Shown here: piece by piece, positions 33,001 to 42,603 of the stretch | How the letters are laid out: each line of letters opens with the position of its first letter | How positions within the stretch are numbered: position 1 is the stretch's first letter | Assembly (NCBI GenBank): GCA_907163375.1 | Contig: CAJQUW010015614.1 | Span: forward strand, 186,001-250,000 | Direction: 5' to 3' | Length of the DNA stretch: 64,000 nucleotides | Source of the DNA: Prostheceraeus crozeri | Lineage: Eukaryota; Platyhelminthes; Polycladida; Euryleptidae | The notes under the pieces: model-generated | What the model saw: the letters and a program-made list of their open reading frames with translations, nothing else | Databases searched by the model: none | What the model was told of the DNA's origin: nothing | Translations under genes and position numbers: made by a program

Positions 33001-34070
33001 CTCCGTACCTGCAAGGCCTTCGGAGCATCCTCAAAAATTATTGACCAACATTTAGAAAAATGAAAAGTGTCATCATTCATTTAAATTCGATAGCTTCTCG
33101 TGATAGCCTCCGTCTCAAAATCATACGCTCAACCTCAAGAGTGAACAGTTATGTAGCACGTGCTTGAATCACAGCTGTTTTCTTCGAACAATTAAACACA
33201 CAAGCTAGTCGTGTGTTCAGACGGAGTACTGATGTTCAGACAGCAAAAGAGAGTTGTATGCGTGTGAGGCAGTAACCGCACGCGCCAATAATGGCTTTCC
33301 TGATAGACATGATGCTTTGCCTTCTCCAATTTTTGCAATGAAATTCTACACAATTCTTGATCGAGGCGCGGTGCCTAAATATAGTAAGGGAAGCGCAACC
33401 CAATTGTTCCTAGCTTCGCTTAATGTGAGAGAAGCCAATACGTCAGCAGTGGCAGATAGACGACGTCCAGACAAGACTGCGATCAGATGATGAGCGTTCT
33501 CCAATGAATGCAGAGTAATGCATCTGACTCGAACACCCAGATTCGGTAGAATTCTATAATTTGTTTTTGCGTGATTGATGTAACGCTATGTTTAGTACTG
33601 CAGATGAGATCATAACCACGCCTTTCGTCCCAAGAGAATATACTGAAAAGATGACAGTCGGCAAGCAAGGTAGGCCAACACCTGATTTGAAATTGAAAGT
33701 CACACATAAAGAAATAAGAAATACACAAGACATTTTAATGCATCAAAATTTCAAACATATGTGAGCGGCTGACCAGCCGTGAGAAAGGCAAGAAACTGTT
33801 GGCCTTGCCTCCTTTTTTCTCAAGAAAATGTGGTCTGGACAGAGAGGGGATATAGTGATCTCAGCTCCTTGAGTAAGGCGGTCTAGTGACATGAGCAATC
33901 ACTTCTCATGTGCACTTTCACTTGACCTTAAAAGATGTTCGAAAAATTGTCATTAAAAATTCAGATTTTATGAAAATTAATGATATGACATAAAAGTGCT
34001 TTGTATAGAAATAGTATCCCAATGCCGAGTGGTCCCAATGCCGAGTGAAGGCCTATGGCCAGGGAGCACG
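33001..34070. other. Sequence without recognised features
   Basis: Short open frames only. A hairpin GAGAAAGGCAAG / CTTGCCTCCTTTTTTCTC lies at about 33781-33822. Confidence 0.4.
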
Positions 34071-34074
34071 CGAC

Positions 34075-34353
34075 GCCACTGATAGACAACCATCGGATTG
34101 CAAATTTAACAAACATTACCTCTTCAAGGTTGCCCTGACACGGAAGATTTGCGAACTACTATTTTCCCTTCTGCATTGCTATCATGATCAGTCAATTCGG
34201 TGTACATTTCTCCAAAAAGTGTCAAAAGTTGCATATTTTACATACAGTATGGTAGTGGGTCTCAACTCGAGTTCATTCAATAAAATCGGAGCTGCATGCA
34301 CATTGGGAATGTGAGGTGCTAAGATGCTACTCTACCTAATATACTAACTCAAA
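34075..34353 (+). mobile_element. CATAGAG MITE family, copy 6 (3' third)
   Basis: Starts near CAACCATCGGATTGCAAATT and runs through GCTATCATGATCAGTCAATT to TACTCTACCTAATATACTAA. It abuts the next copy, so two members stand in tandem. Confidence 0.78.
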
Positions 34354-34355
34354 GG

Positions 34356-35194
34356 CATAGAGTAGGGATATATAAGTAGAGTGTCGACTCAAAAAGTATC
34401 TGTATACGGTGACAATTTTTATATCAAAAGATTCAGTTTTTTGCGGAGATTACGTTCCCGTGGTCCAAAAAATTATTTGAGCATTTTTGAAAAAGGTCAA
34501 AATTTGCCAATTTATATACTACCGAGATGACTCTCCTATATAAGTAGTATGAAACAAGTTGGATATCAAAAGGAATTAATATTTGCTGACAAGCATCCTA
34601 ACTAAGCGGAAATCAAGCTGATTATCAAGGGAATTTCGTGAATTGTATTATAATGAAAGTCTTCATGAAATTGTCGCGATATTATTCGTGCTTTCTTGGC
34701 TGAAATTTCAAGTTTGCAATTCAATCTTCACAGGCATGATTTGATGATTCACTAAATTCATGTTTTATTTCTTGAATGTGAATAGTGATGTGGGACCATT
34801 TACATCTTTTAAAGTTAATTGAAATCATTGTCTTTGATTATGTGATTTTGCGCTGCCAGTGGCAGGTTGCATATGACATGATCACGCTTAAGAAAATGCT
34901 CTTGAGGCTGAGCATGAAAGTAATAGGAATACATCGAATTTCTCATTCAGCAAGCATCAAATCTCCAAGACTGTCATGAGAATCTGTGAAATACCATCAT
35001 TCTTTCTGCATTACAATCATGATCACTCAATTCCGTTGTAATTTCTGCAAAACTGCAAAAATATGCATATCACACATTTGGTGACAATACCACCTGTATC
35101 TCCCTTGAGTTCATTTAATAAAATCGAAAGTGTATACAATTTGGGGATTTTATAAATGCAGAGTTACCACTCTACCTAATATAGCTACTCTATG
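34356..35194 (+). mobile_element. CATAGAG MITE family, copy 7 (complete, reference copy)
   Basis: An 839-bp full-length copy from CATAGAGTAGGGATATATAA to TACCTAATATAGCTACTCTA TG. The TIRs have the form CATAGAGTAGG.ATAT...AGTAGAGT and pair over about 26 bases with mismatches. It has no long open frame and no protein similarity, so it must be mobilised in trans. Superfamily is unclear because no clean target duplication is seen at any copy. Confidence 0.85.
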
Positions 35195-35198
35195 CTCT

Positions 35199-35900
35199 AA
35201 GGGATGCGGAGTTAGAGTCCCGAACTCCTATCATTTTTACCGTAGTCGGAGTCTGAGTCCTATCAAATGATGGGACTCCGGAATCCGGCCTATAACTAGA
35301 CCCGAAACATAATACAAGCAAATTATTTATTCTCATGCATAGCTGTCACTGTCTTGATGTCAACTTTCTCTATCAAACAAAAGTACAGAGACACTGCTGC
35401 ATGCAAAGCTTGTAATAGTTGAGGGAATGAACCGTGATAGTGAAAAAAGGATTGTCGTTTCACTCGGTGATTTAAAAGAGAAGACAAGCCTTCCTAGCCT
35501 CGATCACACCTACGCACCAAAGGTCACATCGGAGACAAAACTAAAATATTAGTTTGCTTGAGAACATTGCTTCTTACCCTAACGTCAATGGTGTTTGATG
35601 GCTCCTCCAAAGCGCATATTAGAATCGAAAGTGTACTTATATTTTTTGGAGAAGGATGGGGGATTTTCCTGCCTGGTAGAGACTGGAGAAAAACCGTGTG
35701 AAGCACAAGTGATGTGCAAAGTTGGTAAACTTTCATAGGAAATGATTTTTTGATACAGTAATGATCACTAAAGATAGGCTCCGGTAAGCCTATAATGATC
35801 TATGATGTAGGTTACGAGAACTAGGCTGATATACTTGCCACCTGGAGTTGGAGTCGGAGTCTTATCAAAGTGATAGAACTCTGCATTCCGGCTGACTCCA
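35199..35900 (+). mobile_element. GGATGCGGAGTC hAT-type MITE, copy 1
   Basis: Aligns along most of its length with 55663-56392 (shared TGCATAGCTGTCAC, GCTGCATGCAAAGCTTGTAA, GATGGGGGATTTTCCTGCCT). The left end GGGATGCGGAGT directly follows a CATAGAG MITE. The right end lacks the CCCTG terminus and meets another TIR element at 35902. Confidence 0.8.
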
Positions 35901-35901
35901 G

Positions 35902-37347
35902 ACTGTAAACTGTAGACAGCCATAATGATCAGACAATTGCAACAGACAGCATCAGACAATGAACAACCAAAAGTGGCTGTTCAGAGCAGACAAGATGAGA
36001 CAATTATTTGCCAAAATATCAGACAATTCTGTCTACTTTTTTAGAAGTATTGTCTCTCAAACTCAAAGTGTTTAAATATGATCAAACTGTTCAACATCAG
36101 CTAATAGTCCGGGAGCTAGCGTGAAGTTGTGCAGGGAACGAGGTAGTACATAAAACTTTCACATAGCATAGTACACCTCTAACCTACTGCAAAACTTCGC
36201 GTCTGCCGGATCAGGTCATTTGCTTTTCAGAAATAGAGAGGATAACACAATCCTATGTATTTCCAGTGGTAAAATTGTGACATTTAAGGTGTTGACTCCA
36301 TTTTTTCGAGTTTTTGCTCACATAAGTTACACAAATTGGTATTTTGTTGAACTGGTTATTAAAGAAATCATCTACAGATCATGATCTTTCAAATGAGTTA
36401 TCATTCAGTAACAGAGGATGAAGTAAAGTGTACAAACAGACACTTTCGTTGGTGTAACTGCAAATTTTAACATAGAAATTTCAGGAAAATTATTGATTTA
36501 ATCTCTAACAAACAGTGTCTGTTTGTACACTTTACTTCATCCTCTGTCACTGAATGATAACTCATTTGAAAGATCATGATCTGTAGATGATTTCTTTAAT
36601 AACCAGTTCAACAAAATACCAATTTGTGTAACTTTTGTGAGCAAAAACTCGAAAAAATGAGTCATCACCTTAAATGTCACAATTTTACCACTGGAAATAC
36701 ATAGGATTATGTTATCCTCTCTATTTCTGAAAAGCAAATGATCTGATCCGGCAGACGCGAAGTTTTGCAGTAGGTTAGAGGTGTACTATGCTATGTGAAA
36801 GTTTTATGTACTACCTCGTTCCCTGCACAACTTCAAGTTTGCTCCCGGACTATAATGACAATTAGTCACTCCTAATCACATCTAATCACATAGGTTCTGA
36901 GTCTCCTCCACTCATTCACACTCGCATTATGAACAGCTCTGATACTTTGCAAGTCCACTGTGTCAATGTCAACTTTAGGGAAGTATATAGACCCTTAAAA
37001 ACTGTAAAAAACATTGTAAAAACAGAATTAAAAGATGGCATCAGTACGTCAAATATTCAGACCTGTTATTGGCATGACTCAAGGTATATACAAAGAACCC
37101 TACTTATTTACAACATTGTATATCCTATATTTGAAAATTATCAAGGATACCATCCAATTTCAATAAAAGTGTGTATATTAGTCATAAGTAGTATAATAGG
37201 GAGTAAACGCAATATTGTAAATTAGTTCGTGCGATGAGACAAAAATTGTCTGACAAGCAGGAAATTTGTCTGATAATACGCAGTAAGTGCCAAAATACTG
37301 ATGTGCCTCACAATCTGTCCGATAAGCGGCTGTTTGCAGTTTACAGT
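35902..37347. mobile_element. ACTGTAAACTG TIR element carrying a nested foldback
   Basis: 20-bp TIRs ACTGTAAACTGTAGACAGCC and GGCTGTTTGCAGTTTACAGT (18 of 20 complementary). Sub-terminal AGACAATT / AATTGTCT words are repeated near both ends. The foldback at 36115-36852 accounts for half of its 1446 bp. A + strand open frame (36929-37225) has no recognisable similarity. The terminal motif is shared with the smaller MITEs at 7.5 and 24.6 kb. Confidence 0.7.
36115..36852. mobile_element. Foldback element, TAGTCCGG family, copy 3
   Basis: Begins TAGTCCGGGAGCTAGCGTG and ends GCTCCCGGACTA. The two arms of about 330 bases are near-perfect complements around a loop at about 36450-36510. TAA stands on both sides (36112-36114 and 36853-36855), the best target-duplication evidence for the family. 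It is nested in the TIR element at 35902-37347. Confidence 0.9.
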
Positions 37348-37792
37348 GCATACATGCAACCTAAATGATATCAAAATGAATGGAAATTTACTAAAAGATG
37401 TCTTAATTCAACGGAAATATGCTGATTATCAAGGAATTTTCATGAAACTCATCATAATGGAAGTATTCATGGAAAAGTTGAGATCTTATTATGCTTCTTG
37501 TCCGAAATTTTTCCTTATAACCGAAACTGGTTTTGACTTCAATTTTCATTGGCATGATTCTATGACTCACTAAATTCATGTTTCATTCCTTAATTAAATC
37601 TGAATAGTTATGTGGACCCACTTACATCCTTAAAAATTAATTACGATTACTGTGTGTCCTGATTGTGATGATTTGCTGTTTCAGTGGCAGGTATAATCAC
37701 GCTTAAGAATATACTCTTACATTTCTAAAGCTGAGTATAGTAAATCAGTTACCCATCGAATTGCTAATTTTATATACATTACCTCTACTAGG

Positions 37793-39296
37793 TAGTGTTT
37801 GGATCCCGGGATCCCGACGTATTTTTCTTGTCCCGAATCCCGGGAAACAGAGACGGGAAATCCCGGGATTCAATTTTCTTGAAAAAGAAGTTATTAAATT
37901 ACATAGTAGTTGTGGGAATCTGCGTTTATCATATTTTAGTTAATGATTGGCTACATAGTCTGTATAGAGTCGTAAAAGGCTAGTAAGTAGCATCGTAAGC
38001 TGTGTAGTACATAGCACAAAAGCTAGCTATTCTGATTATGCATAATACATTTGTCGTCTCATCTGACGTCTAAATATAATAGCAGTCCTTGTCTGAGGTC
38101 ATTTTTCGCCGCGTCATTCGGCAGAATGACTCATGTGTTGCACTGTTGGTCAGTAAATTGTATGATAGCATGATGTTAGAACTGAGTGATCGTGTGTGAC
38201 GTCTTGGGTGTGACGACAGTATTCTGTGCATGATTCTGTGCCACTTCTGTGTTATGATTCTGTGTGTGTGACTGCTACCGCAAGGCTTGCGCAAGGTCAC
38301 GATTGGTGCGAGAAGCCAGATGACTGTCACCGTTTCCTTCCTTTTCCCATCTCTATGGAGATGAAAATTGATTTTGGTGTTAGCGCTCAAGAAGAATGCC
38401 CGTAGTTTATAGACTACTCCTTCGAGTTGAGAGTTCAGTGCAGTGCAACGTTTAAGCCATGGATTCACCCGCCTGGAACTATTTTACGAAAGACGCTACT
38501 GGCTTGAAGGCCATCTGCAATATTTGCAAAGCCTCTATCGGCTGCAAAGGATCATCGACTAGCGGTTTGCTAAGACATTTAAAGAACATTCATCGTGAGC
38601 TTGTGCCCCAGAAACGCAAAGCAGATGAAGACATGGCTGATCAACCGTCACAGAGGAAGAAAGTGAAGCAACAAACTCTAGATCGAGCTTTCATGTCTGC
38701 TAAGCGATCATCACTAGCAGAAATACTGGCAAGACTAGCAGCAGAGGACGGCATTTCAATACGCGCAATCACAAGGAGTATGAGGTACATGTAGGCCTAG
38801 GTGTAATACAACTAATTACATGTATATCAAACACAACTGGTTCACAACTCAATAGGCCTACTAACTACTTTCGTAACTTTGTACCGGTACCGTACAAGAA
38901 TTGCCGCAGAATTTGTACCAAAATTAGAAATAATTCTATCAGTAAGCAACTGTAGCAGTTAGCAATTTTGACAATACAGCTTTCCCAGGCATTAATCGTG
39001 ATTAAAACAGCTTGCTTGATCAATTGCATCTCAGATATACGGTACCGTAATTAAAGTGTCTCTAAATGCTATTACCTTTCCAATACAACTCAAAAATAGC
39101 CACCAGTAAAATAAATTGGTAAATACAAACCCTTCCAATGCACCTAGAAAATAGTCGAGCTAGCAAAATTGCCAACAACATGGCACTTTTTGGGAAATTC
39201 GGTTTGTCCCGGGAAAAATCCCGTGATCCCGGGATTCGAAGAAGCTTTGTCCCGAATTCCCGGGATCTGAAATTGTCCCGGGAATTCCAAACACTA
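37793..39296 (+). mobile_element. hAT transposon, internally deleted, BED-finger type
   Basis: A 1504-bp element starting TAGTGTTTGGATCCCGGGAT and ending CCGGGAATTCCAAACACTA, with an 8-bp target duplication CTACTAGG / CTGCTAGG (37785-37792 and 39297-39304). Sub-terminal CCCGGGA words are repeated at both ends. It keeps the BED-finger exon of the transposase but not the catalytic part, the opposite deletion to the hAT at 25991-27205. The termini differ, so these are two hAT families. Confidence 0.9.
38459..38794 (+). pseudogene. hAT transposase N-terminus: BED zinc finger
   Basis: MDSPAWNYFTKDATGLKAIC opens the BED domain, with W6, the pair C-N-I-C (residues 20-23) and LLRHLKNIH supplying the two histidines. 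A basic tail (KRKADED, QRKKVKQQTLDRAF) follows, resembling the linker before the catalytic domain of hAT transposases. The frame ends at 38794 and no DDE core follows. Inside a 1.5-kb hAT element. The BED finger would bind the element ends; a stable truncated DNA-binding protein is conceivable but unproven. Confidence 0.88.
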
Positions 39297-39450
39297 CTGC
39301 TAGGTTGCTATGAAGCGGAGGATTTGCATAATACTATTCTTCCTCCTGTATTGCTGTCATGATCAGTCAAATTCGTGTAGATTTCTACAAAAGTGCAACA
39401 ATTTGCATATCTCACATGTGGCATTGGGTCTCAACTCGAGTTTATTTAAT

Positions 39451-39985
39451 GTCATCGATTATTTCTTGCGATTTATCTCTGGTCTCAGATTACTGACTTT
39501 TTTACCATCAGTGGAGTTATTTTTCTTTGTTATTTCTTTAGCTAAACAATGAAACCATGATGAAAACGTGTATATTTCGGACAAGACAAAATCAATGGTA
39601 ACATCCCTTTTCAGAATCATAGATATCCATGCTAAAAGCAACATAAAATTTAAATCTGTATAATTTCGGAGAACCCCTCTTTCTTAAATAAAGTTTTTAA
39701 AACTGCCTGTTTTGATTAGAGTTATATATCTATGATAAATTCTACATCATCTTGACATTGAATTTGACAAATCATATGCGAATTCTTCAAATCCTGGCTG
39801 ACGCATCGAAATCCAAACTCTAATTTTTCAGTCCAGTAAAGAAAATGAAAATGACATCAACATACAGAGGAAACTTCGTATTTATTCGAAAATAAAGCGA
39901 AACTATGTAAAAAGCAATGATACGTCGAATAAACGTCGAATAAACTAAATAAATCTTGCAATCCGTAGATTTGTCATCTTATACA
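39451..39985. other. AT-rich sequence, nothing recognised
   Basis: No motif noticed. Confidence 0.4.
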
Positions 39986-40416
39986 TATCTATGATGGGCA
40001 ATGATATCATTTTATTTTTTATGATGAAAATATACAATTTTTTAGTGAAATATCCGTAGACCTACATCATAAATAGATCTACACTGTAGTTATCCGAGTA
40101 ATTCAATTTACACTGCTACCATGTTACTTTTGCTGCTCTTAGCAATGAAATTGAAATTAGATTGCATGCAGCATCGATATATTCCAAATAATGGAAGACC
40201 AAAGACATCAGTTTAATCATACAAAGCTTCTTGTATATCAAAAGTTAGGTAGTTCCTATGGCTTATACATTAAACATCGCAGGTTATGATTTAAGCTTTA
40301 TACACTCGAATTGCAAATAAGCCTACAATGTGCAGCTGGTCAGGCCAACAGTATGTAAAGTTTAGACAAGTAACCTGGCAATTGATAAATTTATCAAATC
40401 TCAACAGATGTAACCA

Positions 40417-40459
40417 CCACGAGACATGTTTCGGCCTGTTGGGCCTCATCAGTCGTGGG
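40417..40459 (-). ncRNA. Type I hammerhead ribozyme (minus-strand copy)
   Basis: Read on the minus strand from 40459: stem I CCCACGA, core CTGATGA, stem II GGCC with loop CAACA and GGCC, core GAAA, stem III C-AT-G-T, C17, then TCGTGG closing stem I. Predicted cleavage is between + strand positions 40423 and 40422. Stem III has only two base pairs with a two-base loop (ACATGT), which favours a dimeric fold by pairing of the palindrome. All conserved core residues are present. Confidence 0.88.
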
Positions 40460-40647
40460 TAGGTTTGAACCAGCGACGTTGGAGCTAGAGGACGTGCAAT
40501 CATACCCTCTGACAACAAGGCCTTGTTCTCTGCAAGGCTGATCTCGGATGCGGTATTAAGTGATTGCAGAATGCAGTCCGCCCTCCACGTGCCTGCGTTA
40601 AAGCAGTGCCTTCCTGGCTAATTCACGCTCTCAACAGATGGTCCGGT

Positions 40648-40708
40648 GGCCTTGTTGTCAGAGGGTATGATTGCACGTCCTCTAGCTCCAACGTCGCTGG
40701 TTCAAACC
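40648..40708 (+). other. tRNA-like head with pol III B box
   Basis: GTTGTCAGAGGGTATGATTG resembles the D-arm/A-box region of tRNA-Pro or tRNA-Asp, and GGTTCAAACC (40699-40708) is a good B box at the spacing seen in tRNA genes. The acceptor stem is missing and the anticodon arm is poor, so it is not a functional tRNA. The B box lies two bases before stem I of the ribozyme. The mirror copy occupies 40522-40462 on the minus strand. Confidence 0.65.
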
Positions 40709-40710
40709 TA

Positions 40711-40753
40711 CCCACGACTGATGAGGCCCAAAAGGCCGAAACATGTCTCGTGG
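40711..40753 (+). ncRNA. Type I hammerhead ribozyme (plus-strand copy)
   Basis: Stem I CCCACGA (40711-40717) pairs six bases with TCGTGG (40748-40753). CTGATGA is at 40718-40724, stem II GGCC-CAAAA-GGCC at 40725-40737, and GAAAC from 40738. Stem III is A-C/G-T with loop AT, then C17 at 40747. Cleavage is predicted between 40747 and 40748. Every invariant residue of the family is in place. It differs from the minus copy only in the stem II loop. Confidence 0.9.
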
Positions 40754-41067
40754 TGGTTACATCTGTTGAGATTTGATAAGTATGTAAAGTATTACTATTA
40801 GTATAGTATATACTAAGCATATATTTAGATTACAGTCAAGACTTGAAAAACATCAAGACAATGTTATTAATGAGTCGCTTGACAATTTGTGTGATAGACA
40901 GACTGTCAGACAATAGCATGTTGCTTTCCGCTACATGAATCAACCAGTGGGGAAGGACAATGGTAGAACAAGCGAAAGAGACTAAATTTGCTTCAATACA
41001 AAATGCAAGGAATCTATGATTAGAAAATATAATGGAACAAAATTTTTTGATGATATCATTCTATATC

Positions 41068-41440
41068 AGGGGTGCGCAACCTTTTACATTTTTCGGCCGT
41101 CATTTCGAAGGCCATAAGAATCACGGCCGCTCTTAATATGTGTGCACACAAGTAGGTCAATAGCCAATCCTTTTTATATTCCACCACTCAAATTAGCTTT
41201 CCCTGATGAATGACGCAGTGAAAGTCACATAAAGGCCTACTTCGTAAATAATGAATTAGCAAGTTAGCCCATATACGACCGACGGTCATTTTTGACCAGA
41301 AAAGATTTTAAGCTTAAGGTGTTATTAACACTTGCATCCTTCTTCAGGTCATGGACTTGAAGCTAACTCGCGCGAACAATTCAAGCAAAGTACAATTGTC
41401 CCTTTTGTTTCTTTTGGCTAGATGACTCTAGCCATGAATG
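41068..41440 (+). mobile_element. Possible left end of a hAT element
   Basis: CAGGGGTGCGCAACC at 41068 has the form of hAT termini. No opposite end was found before the next element, so it is a fragment at best. The remaining sequence to 41440 shows nothing else. Confidence 0.35.
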
Positions 41441-41444
41441 CACA

Positions 41445-41873
41445 TGAATGTAGTTTTTGCAGGTGAAGAAACAGCCCAATTCGCTGACTCTTTTCGAGAT
41501 ACTAAGGCTGAAAGCAATATGAGAACATTACCTCTCACTTTAACGTCAATCGTGTGTGATGGCTTCTCTAAGGCGCATACAAAAATCGAAGGTGTACTCA
41601 CATTTTTTGGAGAAGAATGGGGATTTTCCTACCTGGTAGAGACTGGAGAAAAGACATCAAGAAGATGAGAGGAGCCGAGCCGCATGCATCTAATTGAAAG
41701 TGACATTTGATCAACTTTCATCGAAAATGATTGATAATTGATACAGCAATGATCACTAAATATAGGTTCAGGTAAGCTATGATGTAGGTTACCAGTTAAT
41801 TTTTCAAGAAAGGCTTTATATTTTGTCAGCCGGAGTCGGAGTCCTATCAAAATGATAGGACTCCGCATCCCTG
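41445..41873 (+). mobile_element. GGATGCGGAGTC hAT-type MITE, copy 3 (right half)
   Basis: Shares GTGTGTGATGGCTTCTC, GGGATTTTCC.ACCTGGTAG and the right end GGAGTCGGAGTCCTATCAAA ... GGACTCCGCATCCCTG with 55663-56392. The left half is missing or replaced. Confidence 0.75.
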
Positions 41874-42039
41874 TGCTAAAGTCTCTGTTTATTGGAAACT
41901 CTTCCAGAAAGTCATAAAGATGTTGCTATGAAGGTGCACAGAATAAATGTCATTTTGGAAAATAGTCGTTTAAAGATAGCTTATAAATACAAATCCCAAC
42001 ACTTATGTCGCTAGAAAGATCCTATTCCGATTAGCGAGC

Positions 42040-42345
42040 ATTCCTCCTTAACATACAAATACAGTTGTGAGCACTGTCAAGAGTGCTATATCGGGGAAAC
42101 TCGTCGCCACTTATACACAAGATCAAAGAGCATGTCAAAGATCAAAGAGCAGACCAACCGCTCATGAATACTCAGACGCAGACTGATCAATTGTTGTTAT
42201 TGTAGTTGTTTTTCTTTGTTATTGTTATTATTGCTCGCGCTCCTTTTGAATGAACTTTCGGATGTATTTAAGTCTGCGCATGTATCACTTTTTCTATTCA
42301 CTGATGATGGTTCGTTTCGAATATTAAAACATGTTTGTCAATAGA
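42040..42345 (+). pseudogene. Penelope-like element remnant (GIY-YIG and 3' end)
   Basis: LTYKYSCEHCQECYIGETRR at about 42050-42105 is a GIY-YIG core, with decay after it. A 3' segment at about 42303 reads CTGATGATGGTTCG, the usual downstream block of these elements, retaining CTGATGA of a hammerhead but not a paired stem II with GAAA. A third Penelope lineage in the window. Confidence 0.7.
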
Positions 42346-42603
42346 ATTATTTGATCATGTAAGATAGTAAAAATCTGTTGCCCACAGCTTCTCGGTTTGA
42401 AAATATACAAAATATTCCCCAGAGGATTCGAAAAGCCCCCCTCCTCCACCAGTGGGTCGAGGACTAAAGAAAGCGGAAAATCAGATTTCTATGGATGCGT
42501 TATCCTGAATTCCAACTAAAAGTGCGAATCAGCAATTAGATTGCATAATTCATCGCATTTTGACAGCAATTTGCCTTCCCTGAGGTTGTCTGAAGCATTA
42601 CAC

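Larger units (their letters stand above)
37352..39450 (+). mobile_element. CATAGAG MITE family, copy 8, split by a BED-finger hAT
   Basis: Left block 37352-37792 (GATATCAAAATGAATGGAAA to CTCTACTAGG) and right block 39297-39450 (CTGCTAGGTTGCTATGAAGC to CAACTCGAGTTTATTTAAT). The 3' TIR is truncated. The insertion point keeps an 8-bp duplication. Confidence 0.8.
40362..40779. mobile_element. Retrozyme/SINE-like insertion with inverted hammerhead ribozymes
   Basis: A 418-bp insertion bounded by an 11-bp direct repeat GTATGTAAAGT (40351-40361 and 40780-40790). The paralogous site near 52.4 kb has a single GTATCTAAAGT and no insertion. Inside, two 132-bp arms (40391-40522 and 40648-40779) are inverted copies differing at about one position across the 122 bp I compared. 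Each arm reads outward as a tRNA-like head, a complete hammerhead ribozyme and an AT-rich tail (GAGATTTGATAA). A 125-bp unique spacer separates the heads. The long target duplication indicates insertion by target-primed reverse transcription, presumably by a LINE or Penelope-like enzyme in trans. Confidence 0.88.
39990..41067 (+). mobile_element. AATGATATCATT element, copy 1, carrying the ribozyme insertion
   Basis: Outside the 418-bp insertion, this aligns with the reverse complement of 52060-52738 (shared ATAGATCTA, GCATGCAGCATCGAT, CAAGAAGCTT or its complement, ATGTAGCGGAAAGCAA or its complement). Both ends carry the self-complementary AATGATATCATTTTA motif. It has no coding sequence. Confidence 0.75.

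Noticed and set aside
40648..40720. Functional tRNA gene
   Set aside because: The D-arm and B box look tRNA-like, but the acceptor stem is missing and the anticodon arm does not pair. Better read as a SINE-type head.
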